The notes below the pieces were generated by a model. That model saw only the letters and a program-made list of their open reading frames with translations, had not been told where the DNA came from and did not search any database. From NCBI GenBank assembly GCA_005406025.1, contig BGZK01000485.1:124001-188000 (forward strand): a stretch of 64,000 nucleotides of DNA. Reading direction: 5' to 3'. Source of the DNA: Eumeta japonica. Lineage: Eukaryota > Arthropoda > Insecta > Lepidoptera > Psychidae. The translations under genes were made by a program, and so were the position numbers. Below, one piece after another: positions 37,901 through 50,959 of the stretch (positions are counted from its first letter, which is position 1; each line of letters begins with the position of its first letter).

Positions 37901-40900
37901 GTCGATATATGTACCACACGTTGATGTTTGCCGAACATTTTTTTTTCAGCTTCTGTTAAATGTAAGGAAACGCCGCCCCTATAACTATTTAACTGTCAAA
38001 CTAAGTAGCGGCTTATACAATATATCTACACTATAAATTTCATTGGTATACGTTTTGTAGTTTTTGAATAAAATGTCTGTATCGTACGGACGGACGACGG
38101 CCGGACATGACGAAACGACAAGGGCAGAACCTTTACTGTTTCGTTTTTGCCATTTTGGTACGGAATCCTAATAAAATGGACGTATGTAGACTCACTTATG
38201 ATCTTGGGTGCCGAATTCGAAGGTTCTCTCAGGAGTTATCACTTGGAACTTCTGAATCTTCCCGTCTCCTGACGACGGTTCCACTGAGCAGTACTCGTCT
38301 ATGACGATCCTGCCGCACTGTTCCCTTTGAGATGAGCTTTTGTAGTAAGTCAGTGCGCAGGGTTGCAGAACGCACCAATATTCTCTCATCGTTGGAAGAA
38401 GGTAACCGCGTTTCAGAAGATAACCCTGAAAGATTTTTTATTTTAGGAATTGTGATACGCTGCATTTATTAATAATTTACAACTTTAGTTCAGATTGTTC
38501 ACAATATTTAGACATCAATGTCACTCGGATTGGCTCAATGACGTCTACTTATATGGGAATATAAAACAAGGATATATATTTAATAATGTAATAGGTTAAT
38601 TATGACAATTTTGTTCATTAAAATTTAAATTTTGTTCCGAAAACATTCTAAACAAGCAAAATCTTAACAATATGAGCAAAAGTTTAAAAGCATATTTATT
38701 TTAGTCAAATAATGTTGTGAAAATAGGCCCATAACAAAAGATTTTTTATTGTCGTATTAATTGCATCAATTTAAATTATAATAACAGATTATGGCAATAC
38801 TGAAATGCCTCTCTCTCTTCCGGCTGGCATTTTGTAAATTAATTAGTAGCCTTGTATTAAACATACCTTTATTAATCAATTAAATGATGCGTAATTAGTA
38901 AAATTAATATTGAAGTATTTCCTGAAGTGCGGGCATCAGATTTAACATATAATTGGACCTAAAGGTTACAACATGTATGATTATCCTTACTTTTTTAATA
39001 ATATCTTCAATGAAGACGTTATAGAGCTCGTCAACGGCCTCCATCAGAGCAGCTTTGTGGAGATTCTGTTCGATACAGTATTTAGCTTCTAGAACAGTCA
39101 GAAATGCAGCCCAGTTGAAGTGACCTATGGAGCTGCTGAGCGCATCCCAGTCGGCGGCGTCCCATCTTAGGCCCAAGCACAGGACTAGCTGTTCAGCCAC
39201 GATACCCGCCTCTGATGGTTGGAGGACCACCTGAAGGACAATAAGTTCTTTTTGTTATTATAATTGCACGGAACACAAATCAGCTATTGCAGCAATGAAT
39301 TTTTTGCCTGCAAATATGAAGTGAGCCCATTGGGTTGGACTATTTACTACAAAATTAGGTACAGATGTCACTTGTAACATATTTAGTAACATATAATTAA
39401 TGAAACTAGATGGTGCGATGAATAATTACTCTAAAATGTCTAATTTGACAAACTATTTTATAGTATATTATTGTGATATGTTACACAATCGATGAAATTT
39501 TCACGATAGACACCTTTTTATTACAATATTATTATGTTAATTAAAATGTGCATACGTACGTCCAATATGTAATTATATATTAATTGATTAATTTAGGTAT
39601 GGACAAATTTCTCGTACAATGAAGTTTATCGGCAAAATGATCTGATCATAATATGTATTTTTTATAATATATGCATTTACATTTATTTCCTCAGCAATTA
39701 GTGAAAATGACTAAAAAAAAACAGAACAGATTTCTAGTTAGAATACCGGAAACTAAATAGAAGCATCTATAACAAATTGACTTTAGGAGAATAAACGTCA
39801 CGTTGTGATAGATTTACCTAATTTTTGAACACAATAATAAACAATCAGAAAAGAAAACTGGGTCAAAAACTCAATAAGATGGTATTATATTGACTGACCA
39901 TTTTCCAAATTGAACTAGATTCAAAATAACTTACAATATAAAAAATATGGGTTTAGATAGATCCTGTGCGCTTTTAAGCGTGAAAAATGGAAAACCCACT
40001 TTCTTTGGAAGAATTTGACTCTGCTTGAGGTCGGTAAACCTATAGAGTGACACAGCCCTTAATAGCTAGGTTATGGTCTGTTCTGCCATCTCAAAATATC
40101 GACTTTGTTGAAGTAGTTCTCGACGTTTTTCCTTAATTTCCATCTTAAAAGTCAATCTTTGTAGGTATTATTTGCCGTAACAATATAAAAACTTACTTTA
40201 TAATTTTAACCTCAAACTTACTACGTAAGAAGAACTCTCTTCCTTCTCCTTCACCAAATCCGCTAGAAGACAAAATATTCTAAATAACTTGAAAATCGAG
40301 TCATCCTGGAAGACTGGTTTCTCTCTTTGTAGCAAATTTTTACGGCACACCAGCCAGCAGACCTGCACGACAACATAAAATAGGTTAAGCAAAGGGCGAG
40401 TGAAGCTAATGCATGTTAGTTGTTAGTATAACAAGAAGTATGTGATTTCAGTGTTAATGTCCGATGTTACCACGCCGTCCGATTGATACTAGTTAAATGT
40501 TATTGTTGTATCCATACACAAGAGTCGTAATCAATTTAGATGATATAAATGATAAACAGAAAAATACATTACAGATAAGTCCTAGGGAACTACAAATTTG
40601 CGTGATATACGTTCTTCTATTTAAAATCATAGCTATCCATGAATAGGTTGAACAGTCACGGTTAACTATATATACACCACCATGCATGGTTACATTTGTT
40701 TATGGATAGTGATTTTTCACTCCATCATAAGCTTTTTTCAGATCTACGAAAGTGCCAGTGACCTTTGACCCTTGGCCATAAACTTTTCCGCAATGTTTCG
40801 CAGACTAAAACTCGGTCTGAACAACTCATTTCGAAATCATTAGATTATATTCATACAATATATCTATTTTGGCGAGAATGTGAATCGTACTTATGCTCAG

Positions 40901-43900
40901 ATGCGATAGGTGGCGCTGTAGTCAAGGTTATGGACATATTGGCAATATTCGTTAATTTAGTATCTAAATAGAAAATCTCAAGTAATGTGTATTCTGGAGA
41001 TGAATAAAATTTACAATTGATTGGCACTTTTTTTTAATTTACCTTTCTTAGCCTAAGTATTAAAAAAGTGCTTGTAAATTTTTTTGTAATAATTAACAAC
41101 CAAATCTTAATAAATCCACGTTGATGTTTGTAGTGAGATATGTTAAAGATTTGACACAATTTTTTTTCTTAAACTATGAAAATTATATTTGGACATCATC
41201 CATTTCCTAGTTTTAAAATAACTTGTAAACCACTTTTAATTTGGATTGAAAACAATATATGCAAATAGTGGCTAAAATTGATTCGCAATTCATAAAAAAA
41301 GTGAAAATAACTTTAGTGAATGACAAAACTTCAGATAAGAAGCATTTACAAAGTTACTAATTTAATTCTGATTTTATAGCATAAATAAAGAAACCCATTT
41401 AAAATTTTGTTAATGATTAAGTGCAAATGTTATTTTTTTAGGACATAGTAGAACACCATTAATATTATCGTTGTTTGTAATAAGAAAATTTTTAATTTAC
41501 AAACAACTAAGAGATAAATGGAATGTTCAAAATAACCACCTAAAAATATGTTTAAAAAACCCAACAAAGAGTGAATTAGACTGGCACAATTACGTATCGT
41601 TAGAAATATTTATTTTCTTGCCACGTGTATACAGGTCAAAAGGCATAATAAATAAGCACGTATTTTATTTTGTATTGATATTTCAAATTCCTCCTTTAAA
41701 TACTTTTCCAGAAAAAGGTCTGCGATAGGCAAACAGACGAACAAAAAAAGGCATCTTTAAAAGGTTCCATTTTCCCTTTTAATTATTATTGACTACTTGG
41801 TCAATAATGATTAAATACTTTAGCTTGAGGAATATATACATTACTCAGTCTTTTTAATTAAGTACAATATTACCTGAACAACCGAGTTTTGTTCGGCACC
41901 TTTCTATTCTGTCGTGGGAATATAACAACTTCTCGCGGGAAGTTGCTCATTATCATTTCCAACAATAAATATTTAGATCCATATTTTATTTACGTAGTGC
42001 TCTATTTTTTTGCGAACTAATAAAATAGCAACAATATAATTAACTAAAAAGTATCTTACGAGATGGCGCTAAAAAGCAATGCTTAAAAAAAAATTATGTC
42101 GTTTTTCCAAAGAAGATATACAAACATCTTTCAAAAGCAGAAGTTTATTCAAATACAAATTTAGATCTAACTCGTTAATTAAGGCCCCTTCCGGGATACT
42201 AATGCATGAGTTTGTATATACACAAAAATTATTCATTTAAAGCAATAAGATTGTGTATTTAATTTATTCATCAGCCCAGTTTACCCACAAACGATAACGG
42301 CGACGGAGCGCGACATCGGGCACGAGGGCGAGGGGCCATTTCACGCAAAACGGTGGAACGGATTTCAGCAAGAACGGCCGTTTCGTAAACGGACTGCCGA
42401 TACACGTTTTCATGGTTGGTTCAGATGTTTCAGCTGTCGACAGCCCGCGCCGTGACCCCGATGGGGTTCGGTGACCTTCCGACTGAATGCTCACACGCGA
42501 GTGTACAATGTGACGTTGTTGAAGTGGCTCGCGATACGCATGGAAGCGAAAACAGATGAAAACACATTTAGATCATAGTGTACTACGACCTTATGGGATG
42601 TATGGACGTAGTAGTGTTAATTATGTTGACAATACAATAGAGCATTAAGCGATAAGTACGCATAGACGAATTATTGATAATAGTTTATGGTCGTTTGAAC
42701 ATTTATGTAAAGAATAAATACAAATGTCATGTAGTATTGTGAATGTCTATTCAGTTATTATCATGACATTGACTGCCATGTATTCTACAAATTTTCGAAT
42801 TATCAATAGATGCGTGTATGGGGCGCACTATAAGTTTCTGGAACTGTTAACTTACATAGACAATATTTAAAAAGTAATACTACATTTGAAAATGGAACTC
42901 TTTCGCTGTACAATGCAGTTTGTTTCATCTAACTGTCAATTGTTTTTGCATTGTGGCGTCATTTTAAAAATTGCGTGTTTTCATCACTATGTATTTAAGT
43001 CGTGAAAATTTCCGTAGTATAATTCTCTACGATTTAAGTGTAATTTGACAGCTCAGTAGAGCCTCGTTCGGCCTCCAACTGCTTTTGGCGATGAAGCACC
43101 ATGCAAGACGACTTATTTGTAAGTGGTTTGCAAAATTCAAACGCGGTCGTGTCAATCTGAGTGACGAATTTCGTGTTGGTCGCTGTCCACCGCTGTGAAA
43201 AACAAAAATTTTGCTGACGCTGTGTGCCGTATGATCGGAACATATCATAACATATATAATTTTTGGTTTTCACAGCGGTGGACAGCGACCAACACGAAAT
43301 TCGTCACTCATATTGACACGACCGCGTTTGAATTTTGCAAACCACTTACAAATAAGTCGTCTTGCATGGTGCTTCATCGCCAAAAGCAGTTGGAGGCCGA
43401 ACGAGGCTCTACTGAGCTGTCAAATTACACTTAAATCGTAGAGAATTATACTACACAAAAATTAAGAATCGTTTACACGATCATCGATTTTCATCACCAG
43501 AAGACGTTGTCGAAGAGTATGAAAAACATGTTTCCGAGATCGCCAGGGAGGAGTGGCATATACATTTTGAAAATTGGATTATTCGAATGAAAAAGTGCAT
43601 TTATACTAATGGAGAATATTTTGGGAAACTATAAATTCATTTTTGACCACTTATAGTAATTTTTCATCTCATTTATTGCAGAAATTTTCTGTGCACCCTA
43701 CAAATATCTGTAGATATTAATAGGAATAGAAGCCCCACCATCACCAATTTAGCTGCAGGGCAAAAATTGGCCACTTGCACCGGTGAAATCCACACATTCA
43801 CAGAATACGGATGTGAAGAAGCAGATCGGGCTGTTGCCTTTTGTTCAAAGAGTGAGAGTTCCGGTGACCTACTGTCCTCTCTCATCCTTCCATTGGATAT

Positions 43901-46900
43901 CCTATTTCCGAACAAGAGGCTGGCAATGCAGTGGTGAGTTCTCTGGAGTCGATGCCTGGGCGGAAGTGACTGTTTACTCTTTATAACCTTGCCTGATGGT
44001 TTTCCTTCGAATATTCTATATAAAAAAAGTATATCATATATTGATATTGTATATCAATAGCAATGGTGGCTCATTAGTTAAGGATATTGCCTTCGCATTA
44101 ATTGACCATAGAGTTTGTAATTTAAGTCGGATTAAAAGACCGTCAGATTTATCACATTAGCCGTTATCAGCCCATCAGCGGTAGGCTTGAAATCATGCCT
44201 ACAAAGAATGGAGAAAAGACGATGAACGAAAGGTAACGCAAAAGAAGAAAACAATGATTAAATTTTTCGTCTATCTATCTGTCTTGTCGCAAACATTTTT
44301 AAAATTACCAAACGGATTTCAATATATTTTAAATAGATATGTATAGATACCTTAGCTTAGAGCAGACAATAAACTCTATTTTATTGAAATCGGATGTGAG
44401 GAATGAAATTATTTTCGGGGTTTTTTAAAGGATGACTTCGCACAAAATTGGAACCGCGTGCTGTATCGAAATTGAAAGAGGGACGGAGAACTGAATCGAA
44501 GTAAGAACAAACAGCATCGGAACCAGAATCGAAAGTGAGATCGCGATTGAAACTGACAGGGAGGTCTTTCCATTTAAAGATAATGGTACACCTTCCCACG
44601 TCCACGTCGGCGAATCTGCGGGCGGAAAGTTAGTAGCTGATGATGTGGCTTTTTGATAGCGACAGGTTACGGCTTGGTTTTTGTTGAAGACCTTAAAAAG
44701 TTCGACTGAAATTCTATTACCCTGATATCGATTATCTCCGTCTTCATCGCACTATCAACCGTCGCATGGAATGTCCGTCGCAAATAAAGTATACAATATG
44801 GAAAACGTAAGCTTAGCTAACTATTCGGAAAATTTGAGCAATCCGATAGGGCAGCAGACAAAGGCGTTTGATTCCTATCGAGAGGAAAACACAACACGGG
44901 CTTCTTAAGTTAGGATAGTTCGTACCGGCGCGACTAATGGCAAAATGCCGCCTCTACGAACGAAATTAAAAATAGATTAACTGTTACGGGTTCAACTGCG
45001 TGGTCGTAGAACGATCTTTTTCATATCTTAATCATGATCTCGATCTCGTCTCAATTTGACTTCTTTTTCGATTCCGGTTTAGCAGACCGATCCTGAAAAC
45101 ATTAAACGATTCAGCAGACATTGCTATGACGTCATAACTACGTAAGCGAGGAGGCGAACGGTGAAAACCTTCTCTCGCTGACGTAATTTTGACGTCATTA
45201 CGATATCGATCGAGTCCTTTGAAGTTTACTGAATTGATCTGCTGCTCTCGAGTCAGATCTTGCTCCGTCATTCTTTATCTGTGGTTTCGCCCGTGTGTAA
45301 CACTATTACACGTATTTTAGATAGCACTGGTGGTTTCGTTTTTCATTTCAATTACGTGCAGTAATTATCTAAGATTCATGTTTAGATAACTTTATACGAA
45401 AAACACTTTAATAATAATATTAAAGTGTTTTTCGTATAAACTTGAAAAACGAATTATTTAGCCAGTAGATGTAAACATCGAATGCCTATTCCCAAGATAT
45501 TTCTAGCGTTTTGAAAACCTAATATCGATAGCAATGCAACAGGTAGTTTTACCGCAAAGTGTATTTACTATCTTCGTATTTACGTACGAAAAGTCAACAC
45601 TCGGCGAACGACGTCGACTGGTTTTATTGTAGTTTAAAATTATTATATTAAAATGAGTTTTAAAAATTAATGATAATTATTCATATATATTAAATATTTA
45701 ATAAGTCAAATTTGCATTTAAATATATTTTTTTGTACATAAACGACTAAAGAGTAAAATTAGCAATGATCGCTATAATATATGCAAATGAAACATGCATC
45801 GACTTCCTGTCACGTCCATAAAGGTATTTTGTTAGATGATTTAGTAAAGTGTGTTTTTCTATGGCTCGCTAAGCCTGTGATCTAGAATTATCTATCACAT
45901 TAGTAAAAACTAAAATGGAGAGAGTATGAATTTCATAATGTGGTGATATTTGTTAACTTTGACGGTGAAATCCCCAAGCCGATTGTGGTGAAAATTTGTA
46001 GATATAAAAATATAAAAATAAAATATAGTTTACATTACTTAGAGTTACTGACTCAATTGCTGAAAGAATTTTTAGAATCGGATTAGCAGTTCCTGCGAGT
46101 CTGGCATGATGCCCTAGAAAAGTTTTTTTATAGGACAATCCCTTCTATTCTCTTTGCTAGCACGAGAGTCTTTCAGAGACATTCCTGTCTATTCTAACCT
46201 ATACACAAACAAATAAATACTTTTTACAGTATTAGTGTAGATAACAATTTCTAAAATGAATATTTATTCTATTGTTATTGTACGTGTTCAGAACTTAAAT
46301 AACAAATACATAACAAAAATTCTGCTAAACTTTTTCTAGAACTTTGAAAACCTAAAACAGTATTTTAGAATGATTTATTTTAATCATCATGACCTCGGCG
46401 TAGGCACCGAGATCATGAATCAGGCTTATCGTCAACACATAACATGTTGAATATTATGTACCATAGATTAAATTCCTGGCGGAGTGTAACACTGCTCAAA
46501 ACATGGGCGGTGACGTAACTTAACAAGAATTCCCAACTTCATCAAATAACTGATTAAGCAGCCTGTAGTCGTAGTCGCCAGTTTCAACACCTTTAGTGCT
46601 TTAAACATAATACAATTGCATAGAACCTTGACTAAATAACGAACACATGCCTATTTCCTGGGAAATAGGCATGTGTTCTGGATAATAGCCTTCTGGAAGG
46701 GTAGGCAGAGACTATAGATTTCCACATGGTACGATCTTAGAATATATCTCTTGCCTCACTGACATCCATCAATCTTTACATGCCAGCTTGTCGGTTTCAG
46801 GTGTTTAAAGATTGACCCTTTTTAAATATATGCCACCGATTTGGTGTGCATAGAATTTTCTAGGGCAACCCTAGCCAACCTTTTCGCTTTGTTTTGTCAG

Positions 46901-46943
<43 letters not shown>

Positions 46944-48565
46944 GTATATATACATCACAATGTGATAATAGACTGCTCAAAATAGGTTCCCGCCAGATAG
47001 TGACAAATTAACGACAGTGATGCAAGGCACAAGTCCTTTTACTTTCGAGTCCATTTCAAAGTTCATTATTAGATTTGTATAACGCTTATACAAATTCATT
47101 TACAATAGAAATCATCGTCAAAATTGATGCTTCCTATAAGGGATGTAACATCTTTGACATCACGATTAAAAATAGAGATGAGTCGTTATTCTGCATAATT
47201 CGGCAGTTTCGGCTGTTTATTATTTGAAACTTGTACAAGAACGTTTGGAAAGAAAACTGAAGATAGAGAATCACTTCTGTGCTTGTGTAAGGGAAACCTT
47301 ACAAAAAGAAATGTCGAACTTTGGTATAAGGATAGGAACTGGTTATTCAATTACTGTAGTACAGGAAAGTTACACTTTCATTTTATAGGGTGATAGTGGA
47401 AGTAACGAAAAATATTATTTTTCTATTTCACAGAGAATTCACCTCAAAAGAGAGCTTGTAAAGAATACCCAAGTATATGTACTGCTAGGTGTTTTTTTAT
47501 AAATTCACACCTACATCTCAGAAAGGTAGACGGAGACCAGAGACTTACATATGGTAAGATGTTTTCATAATACCTTTCTTGCCTCAGTGATATCCATCAA
47601 TCGTTTCATAAAAGCTCGTCGGTTACGGGTTCTTAAATGCTGTTAAAATTGTACAAAAAAAAAATCACCTTCATTCAGAAGAATTACTAGTAATTGTTCT
47701 AAATTACTCTGCTTCCAAAGGCACAAATAGAAAAAAAAATAGGAAAAACTGCACTATAAAATGTCGACTGAACGAATAGCCATATGTAGTCGTGATAATA
47801 TAATTCTCGAATAGTTATATCTAGTGTATCGATAATATAATCAAAGTGTCTTATAGATAGAAACAAGAAGTATATGATACTGAACTTTAATTGCGTAAGC
47901 TTGAGTAACGCTTGACCGGTTACTTCAATAACAACTAATAAAATGTTTATTACACAACAATAGAACTGTATATAATAAAAAACCAAATATCCATTGCACG
48001 CATATAGTAAAAAAATGCAAGTCACGATTTAACGATCGCAATGTGACAGTTTTGCAACACGGAGTTCTATCAATAGTTATAGATACAATTCTAATACTTT
48101 AAAATAATTAGCTCGCTTCACCTAGATTTTTTTAATTGGTATTCGATTTGGTATACAAGGGCTACGAAACTTTGAATAAACCGGGATTTTATTTTAATTA
48201 TTTAATTTTTATTATTAACAGTTGTTCTATTTTGTGGTATATAAACGCAGGTAGAATCGTAGGATTAATAAACAACTGAGGTGAGATACCACGAAATAGG
48301 TGAATATCAAAATGTTCGAACATAAGAGGTATAAGTGGACGAAGTAAAACGAGAAACACAAATTAAGTATGCTCACTTCGCTTATTTTGTTCTCGTACTC
48401 CCTGAGCGCGGATAGCGCCGACGTCTTGGGCATCGAACCGAAGACCTCCTGCTGCAGGTAGTAGCGGAACTCGTCGAAGCTCAGCTCCTGCGAGGACTTG
48501 AAGTGGTCGAGGCCTTTCTCCACGCCGTAAAGGTCCAGTAGGGTGCCGATGTTCGCTGTCAGCAC
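31958..48565 (-). CDS. SWAP70/DEF6-like PH-domain, coiled-coil protein (5' end missing)
   Basis: Exons in transcript order: 48565-48377, 40362-40222, 39230-38991, 38425-38196, 36489-36300, 35937-35801, 34629-34493, 33329-33205, 32107-31958. Phases agree and 512 residues are read. The first exon seen (VLTANIGTLLDLYG) corresponds to about residue 40 of SWAP70; the exon giving the initiator Met and EF-hand-like start was not found up to 64000. Order: EF-hand-like N-terminal region with SEVCWLVCRKNL; a PH domain of about 100 residues from GYLLKRGYLLPTMREYW to LQWVSALR; then about 180 residues of Glu/Arg/Gln coiled coil with RDEEIVRALQAR and EEWERREELERLQ; then a short tail with RRAISFVPTAKSS. Vertebrate SWAP70/DEF6 bind phosphoinositides and act on Rac and F-actin, moving between cytosol, membrane and nucleus; the same role is inferred. 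The intron between 34493 and 33329 has a GC donor. Introns reach about 8 kb and are full of repeats. Confidence 0.88.
32330..32475. other. GC/CpG-rich patch in a SWAP70-like intron
   Basis: A roughly 145-base GC-rich island in AT-rich intron DNA, with many cgct/cgc repeats. It may be a promoter for the 32507 ORF or part of a transposon; nothing distinguishes these. Confidence 0.3.
32507..32710 (+). CDS. Hypothetical 67-residue membrane microprotein
   Basis: An intact small ORF inside the large last intron of the SWAP70-like gene, on the opposite strand. Residues 29-51 form one hydrophobic segment (MFRIVSFLFLIAISYLIDYL), which would span a membrane, followed by a polar tail with GGDPPKTN. The 150 bases upstream are strikingly GC- and CpG-rich, with repeated cgctcg strings like an insect promoter or 5' UTR. 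I do not recognise a family. Chance or a transposon fragment is equally possible; the ORF is short and no splice signals or AATAAA support it. Confidence 0.25.
   Translation: MSKTSYILYSAWKSIQHIRTKEDNIDSLMFRIVSFLFLIAISYLIDYLIGAVGGDPPKTNVFHLIKN
32964..33016. repeat. Perfect 24-bp hairpin, 5-base loop
   Basis: Left arm 32964-32987 (ccacctacgtcagatgcatt...), loop tacag, right arm 32993-33016, with no mismatch. Confidence 0.95.
34950..35045 (+). repeat. Interspersed repeat family C, partial copy
   Basis: cactgtcgcccatagacatt, cgcaagtccagagaaatcag and gggttaccaaac match the family's first half. Confidence 0.55.
40705..40770 (-). mobile_element. LINE reverse-transcriptase fragment (motif A)
   Basis: The minus strand reads TGTFVDLKKAYDGVKNHY, the reverse-transcriptase motif A pattern F-x-D-x-x-K-A-Y-D with its catalytic Asp. 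No flanking coding sequence remains in frame; a small dead fragment. Confidence 0.6.
42260..42500 (-). other. GC-rich segment with an unassigned ORF
   Basis: The minus strand is open for 76 codons, ending RLWVNWADE and a stop that overlaps AATAAA. The ORF has no recognised domain and the codon third positions are not clearly biased. It sits in a SWAP70-like intron; a repeat is more likely than a gene. Confidence 0.3.
42826..43657 (+). mobile_element. Mariner-family copy with an internal inverted duplication
   Basis: Ends carry an imperfect inverted repeat (actataagt...). The left part encodes a mariner helix-turn-helix fragment (ICKWFAKFKRGRVNLSDEF); the right part (about 43480-43630) encodes the family's C-terminus (SSPEDVVEEYEKHVSEIA, NGEYFGK). 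Between them, 43257-43454 is a reverse-complement copy of 43014-43214, so the catalytic DDD core is absent and cannot function. The two arms produce near-identical ORFs on opposite strands. It lies in a SWAP70-like intron. Confidence 0.88.
43014..43454. repeat. About 200-bp near-perfect inverted repeat (foldback)
   Basis: Arms 43014-43214 and 43257-43454 with a loop of about 42 bases. Only a few mismatches were seen when reading the arms against each other. It could fold into a long hairpin in DNA or RNA. Confidence 0.9.
43690..43985 (-). repeat. Interspersed repeat family C, inverted copy
   Basis: The minus strand reads ccagcctcttgttcgg, caccggaactctcactc, catccgtattctgtgaatg, gatttcaccggtgcaagtgg, the same order as 4680-4860. 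Confidence 0.65.
44435..44575 (+). repeat. Degenerate purine-rich hexamer block
   Basis: Begins gacttcgcacaaaattggaa and continues with ctgaatcgaagtaag, cggaaccagaatcgaaag. Located in a SWAP70-like intron. Confidence 0.6.
45391..45440. repeat. Perfect 20-bp hairpin, 10-base loop
   Basis: tttatacgaaaaacacttta and its exact complement flank ataataatat. Confidence 0.95.
46625..46830 (-). repeat. Interspersed repeat family A, copy 3
   Basis: Inverted copy; its gggaaataggc end carries the near-perfect palindrome at 46641-46678. Confidence 0.7.
46641..46678. repeat. Perfect 18-bp palindrome, 2-base centre
   Basis: gaacacatgcctatttcc, tg, and its exact complement. Confidence 0.95.
46904..46936 (+). 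repeat. AC dinucleotide microsatellite
   Basis: About 16 AC units running into a short AT tract. Confidence 0.95.
47510..47650 (-). repeat. Interspersed repeat family A, copy 4
   Basis: Inverted copy with gatatccatcaatcgtttca and cttacatatggtaagatg. Confidence 0.65.
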
Positions 48566-49539
48566 CTGATGAACGGCAGAATGCTATTTAGCGCACATTG
48601 TACGTATTGTCAGTACCTACTACAATTTAATATAACTTCAATGTATATTTAATTTATCAGTCATTTGCAAATTGTACTAAGTATAATTCTTATATTTTGA
48701 ACGACCAGAGCTGGCAAAGACGGACAGACACATCGTAATGTACCGTTTTCTCTTCTCGGATACGAGACCTGACTCATTTGTATGAAATTTAATATCAACA
48801 CAACGAATTGACAAAGAGAGTTCACTCTTTCTGTCGTTTCAAAATATTCTTTGTTATAATAAATAAAATTTTGAACTTGATGAAAACACTGTAGAGTCAA
48901 TAAGCCGTGTTTGAAGGGAACGATAAAAGGTGAGAAAATTGGGAGATGGCGAATACGAGTGGTAAAATTTAGGTATATGCACTGCATTTTATTAAGATTT
49001 TTAAGGGGTAAAAGGGAATGCGAGCCACTAGAGTAGACAGTCACCGACGCCCATGGACATCTGTAATCACTAATGCTATTCTTCAATTTTAACCACTCCA
49101 TCCTAATTCAGTTCGTTAGCAATCTCTAAATGTTGAGCGTTTCAATTTTGCGAGATTTATAATTTGTAATTAAAATACGGAAATTGTTCATTATGGGTAT
49201 ATATACTAACAAAATATTTATGTGTAATTATATTTTATATTAAAATCAGTATCAAGCTGGCACTGATCGTTTATGAGCCACACAATCCTTAACATTCTCA
49301 AACTAAGTATTCCTTACAAATGAACATGGTGCGCTCATATTGCATTCTATGCTAACGATTGATGTCTAATTTCCTACTTTTATTTTTCTGTGTAGTTAGG
49401 CACACCCACAATATCTCTACATACGAGTAGGTACATATTATGAATCAATAATCAGTCAACTTCAACTTGGTAACTGAGGGATTCAGTCTATACCACCATA
49501 TCTGTATACTTATCCTAAATTTTAATTTTTTTGGTTTTT
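48566..49539. other. SWAP70-like intron 1 or 5' flank
   Basis: Only the family C fragment at 49005-49085 is recognised; the open frames here look like chance. Confidence 0.45.
49005..49085 (+). repeat. Interspersed repeat family C, partial copy
   Basis: gagccactagagtagacagt and caccgacgcccatggacatc match the family's first segment. Confidence 0.5.
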
Positions 49540-49800
49540 GGATATCGTCTCGTAACCACCGCCTCTTTGGTCCGGTCGAGCTTTCGTTTCATAGCGTTGT
49601 CACATAAGCTACGATCTGGACTTGGCAGCGCGCTTCGCGTACAAACCGACCGCCACACGCGCCACGGCTACCTCTCGAAGCAGTCGCACGTCGCTCCGAG
49701 CCTCGGTCATGCAGTAATATCGCACGTAATGATCGGTCTAGGCGGTTTCGACACACCAATGAGTCAGCAGCGACGGCGCCCACGCGCCTCGTCGACTGGT
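49540..49800. promoter_or_regulatory. CpG-rich segment, possible promoter region
   Basis: The only strongly GC-rich stretch within 2 kb upstream of the first SWAP70-like exon seen (transcribed leftward). It could be an alternative promoter or 5' UTR exon. No EF-hand coding exon was found in it, and a transposon is possible. Confidence 0.3.
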
Positions 49801-50959
49801 TATCGGCTAATTTATTACATTGGGTTATTATAAAAGAATATTAATTTTTTTTTAGAAAGACAACCCATTCTTTAGAATGGCATTACAACGACCGTACATA
49901 CGTCGATTCGGTAAAGCTAGGAGTTTTGTTAAGTGTAAATCTGCAATGCATATTTTACGATGTAAAAACTTACGGGTGTCAAGTAGCTAGGTATGCTTTG
50001 GCGAGTGTAACGAGCGCCAATGGTACAATATAAATGTTATTGTTATACTGTTAAAATACGTATTGCGTAGATGCTTTTTTTAACTTTTTTGATTTCGGAA
50101 GCCGTACCAACTTGCTTTTCTGTCCGGTAGATAGAACTCATTGGTCAAGTTTAGACAGTGGTCAGGAGGCATCGATACCTTTTGATCCGAAGGGATCGGC
50201 TGTTGACCATTGACAAACTACCACTGTCTAAAAAACGTGTTCATATTAATTTATAATTCTTAAGGGTGAACAAATGTTCAATCGAGTTGTTCAATAGTGA
50301 TTGTTGCTACGAAATATATCGACTCATTGTTAAATAAATATCGATTTCATTGTTAAATAAATAATGAGTGAAAAAAAAGATATTAATGAAATTTCTCATT
50401 ATTTAGGAGACGACTACCTAGGGGCACAATCATCTTGACCCCTTTTTCCTTTTGAAATATTTGTTTGTCAAAAACAATAATTTTATCATGTCTAGGTAAT
50501 GATTCTTTTATGCAGTTAGCGTGAATGTAAACATTTTATGCATTTAGTGTAAATGGTCAGAAAAACATACGAATAGCATGAAAAAAAAAACAAGTTTAAA
50601 ACGAGTAGCACTTTGCTTGTAAACTGATGTTGTTCTGTGTTGCACTTATAAAAAAGTATCTAATATTTGCAAACCAGAATATAATGCTTCTAAATTACGG
50701 TAATGCCCTTGAACACAGGTTATATCTGATCCAAGAAAAACAAACCTCCATCGTTACAGTCTCGCTATATTTCATGCAGGCTTTATGTATTGTCGTATGC
50801 AGCGTCATGTCTATATTGTCAAGACCTATGGTTCCTACATCTATATTAACGCTACTTTGTAAATCTGTAGCGTATGTGGTAGGTACAATTTTTTTGTAAA
50901 ATTTCGTGATAAATGTCTGTCTTATGACTAATTGACGCCATATCTAGCATTTTTAAAAT

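Noticed and set aside
43034..43434. Two near-identical 79-residue ORFs on opposite strands.
   Set aside because: They are the two arms of one foldback in a dead mariner copy, not a gene pair.
48661..49101. The longest single ORF in the window, 146 codons, minus strand.
   Set aside because: Part lies in a repeat copy (49005-49085), and composition and content show no protein family; likely chance.
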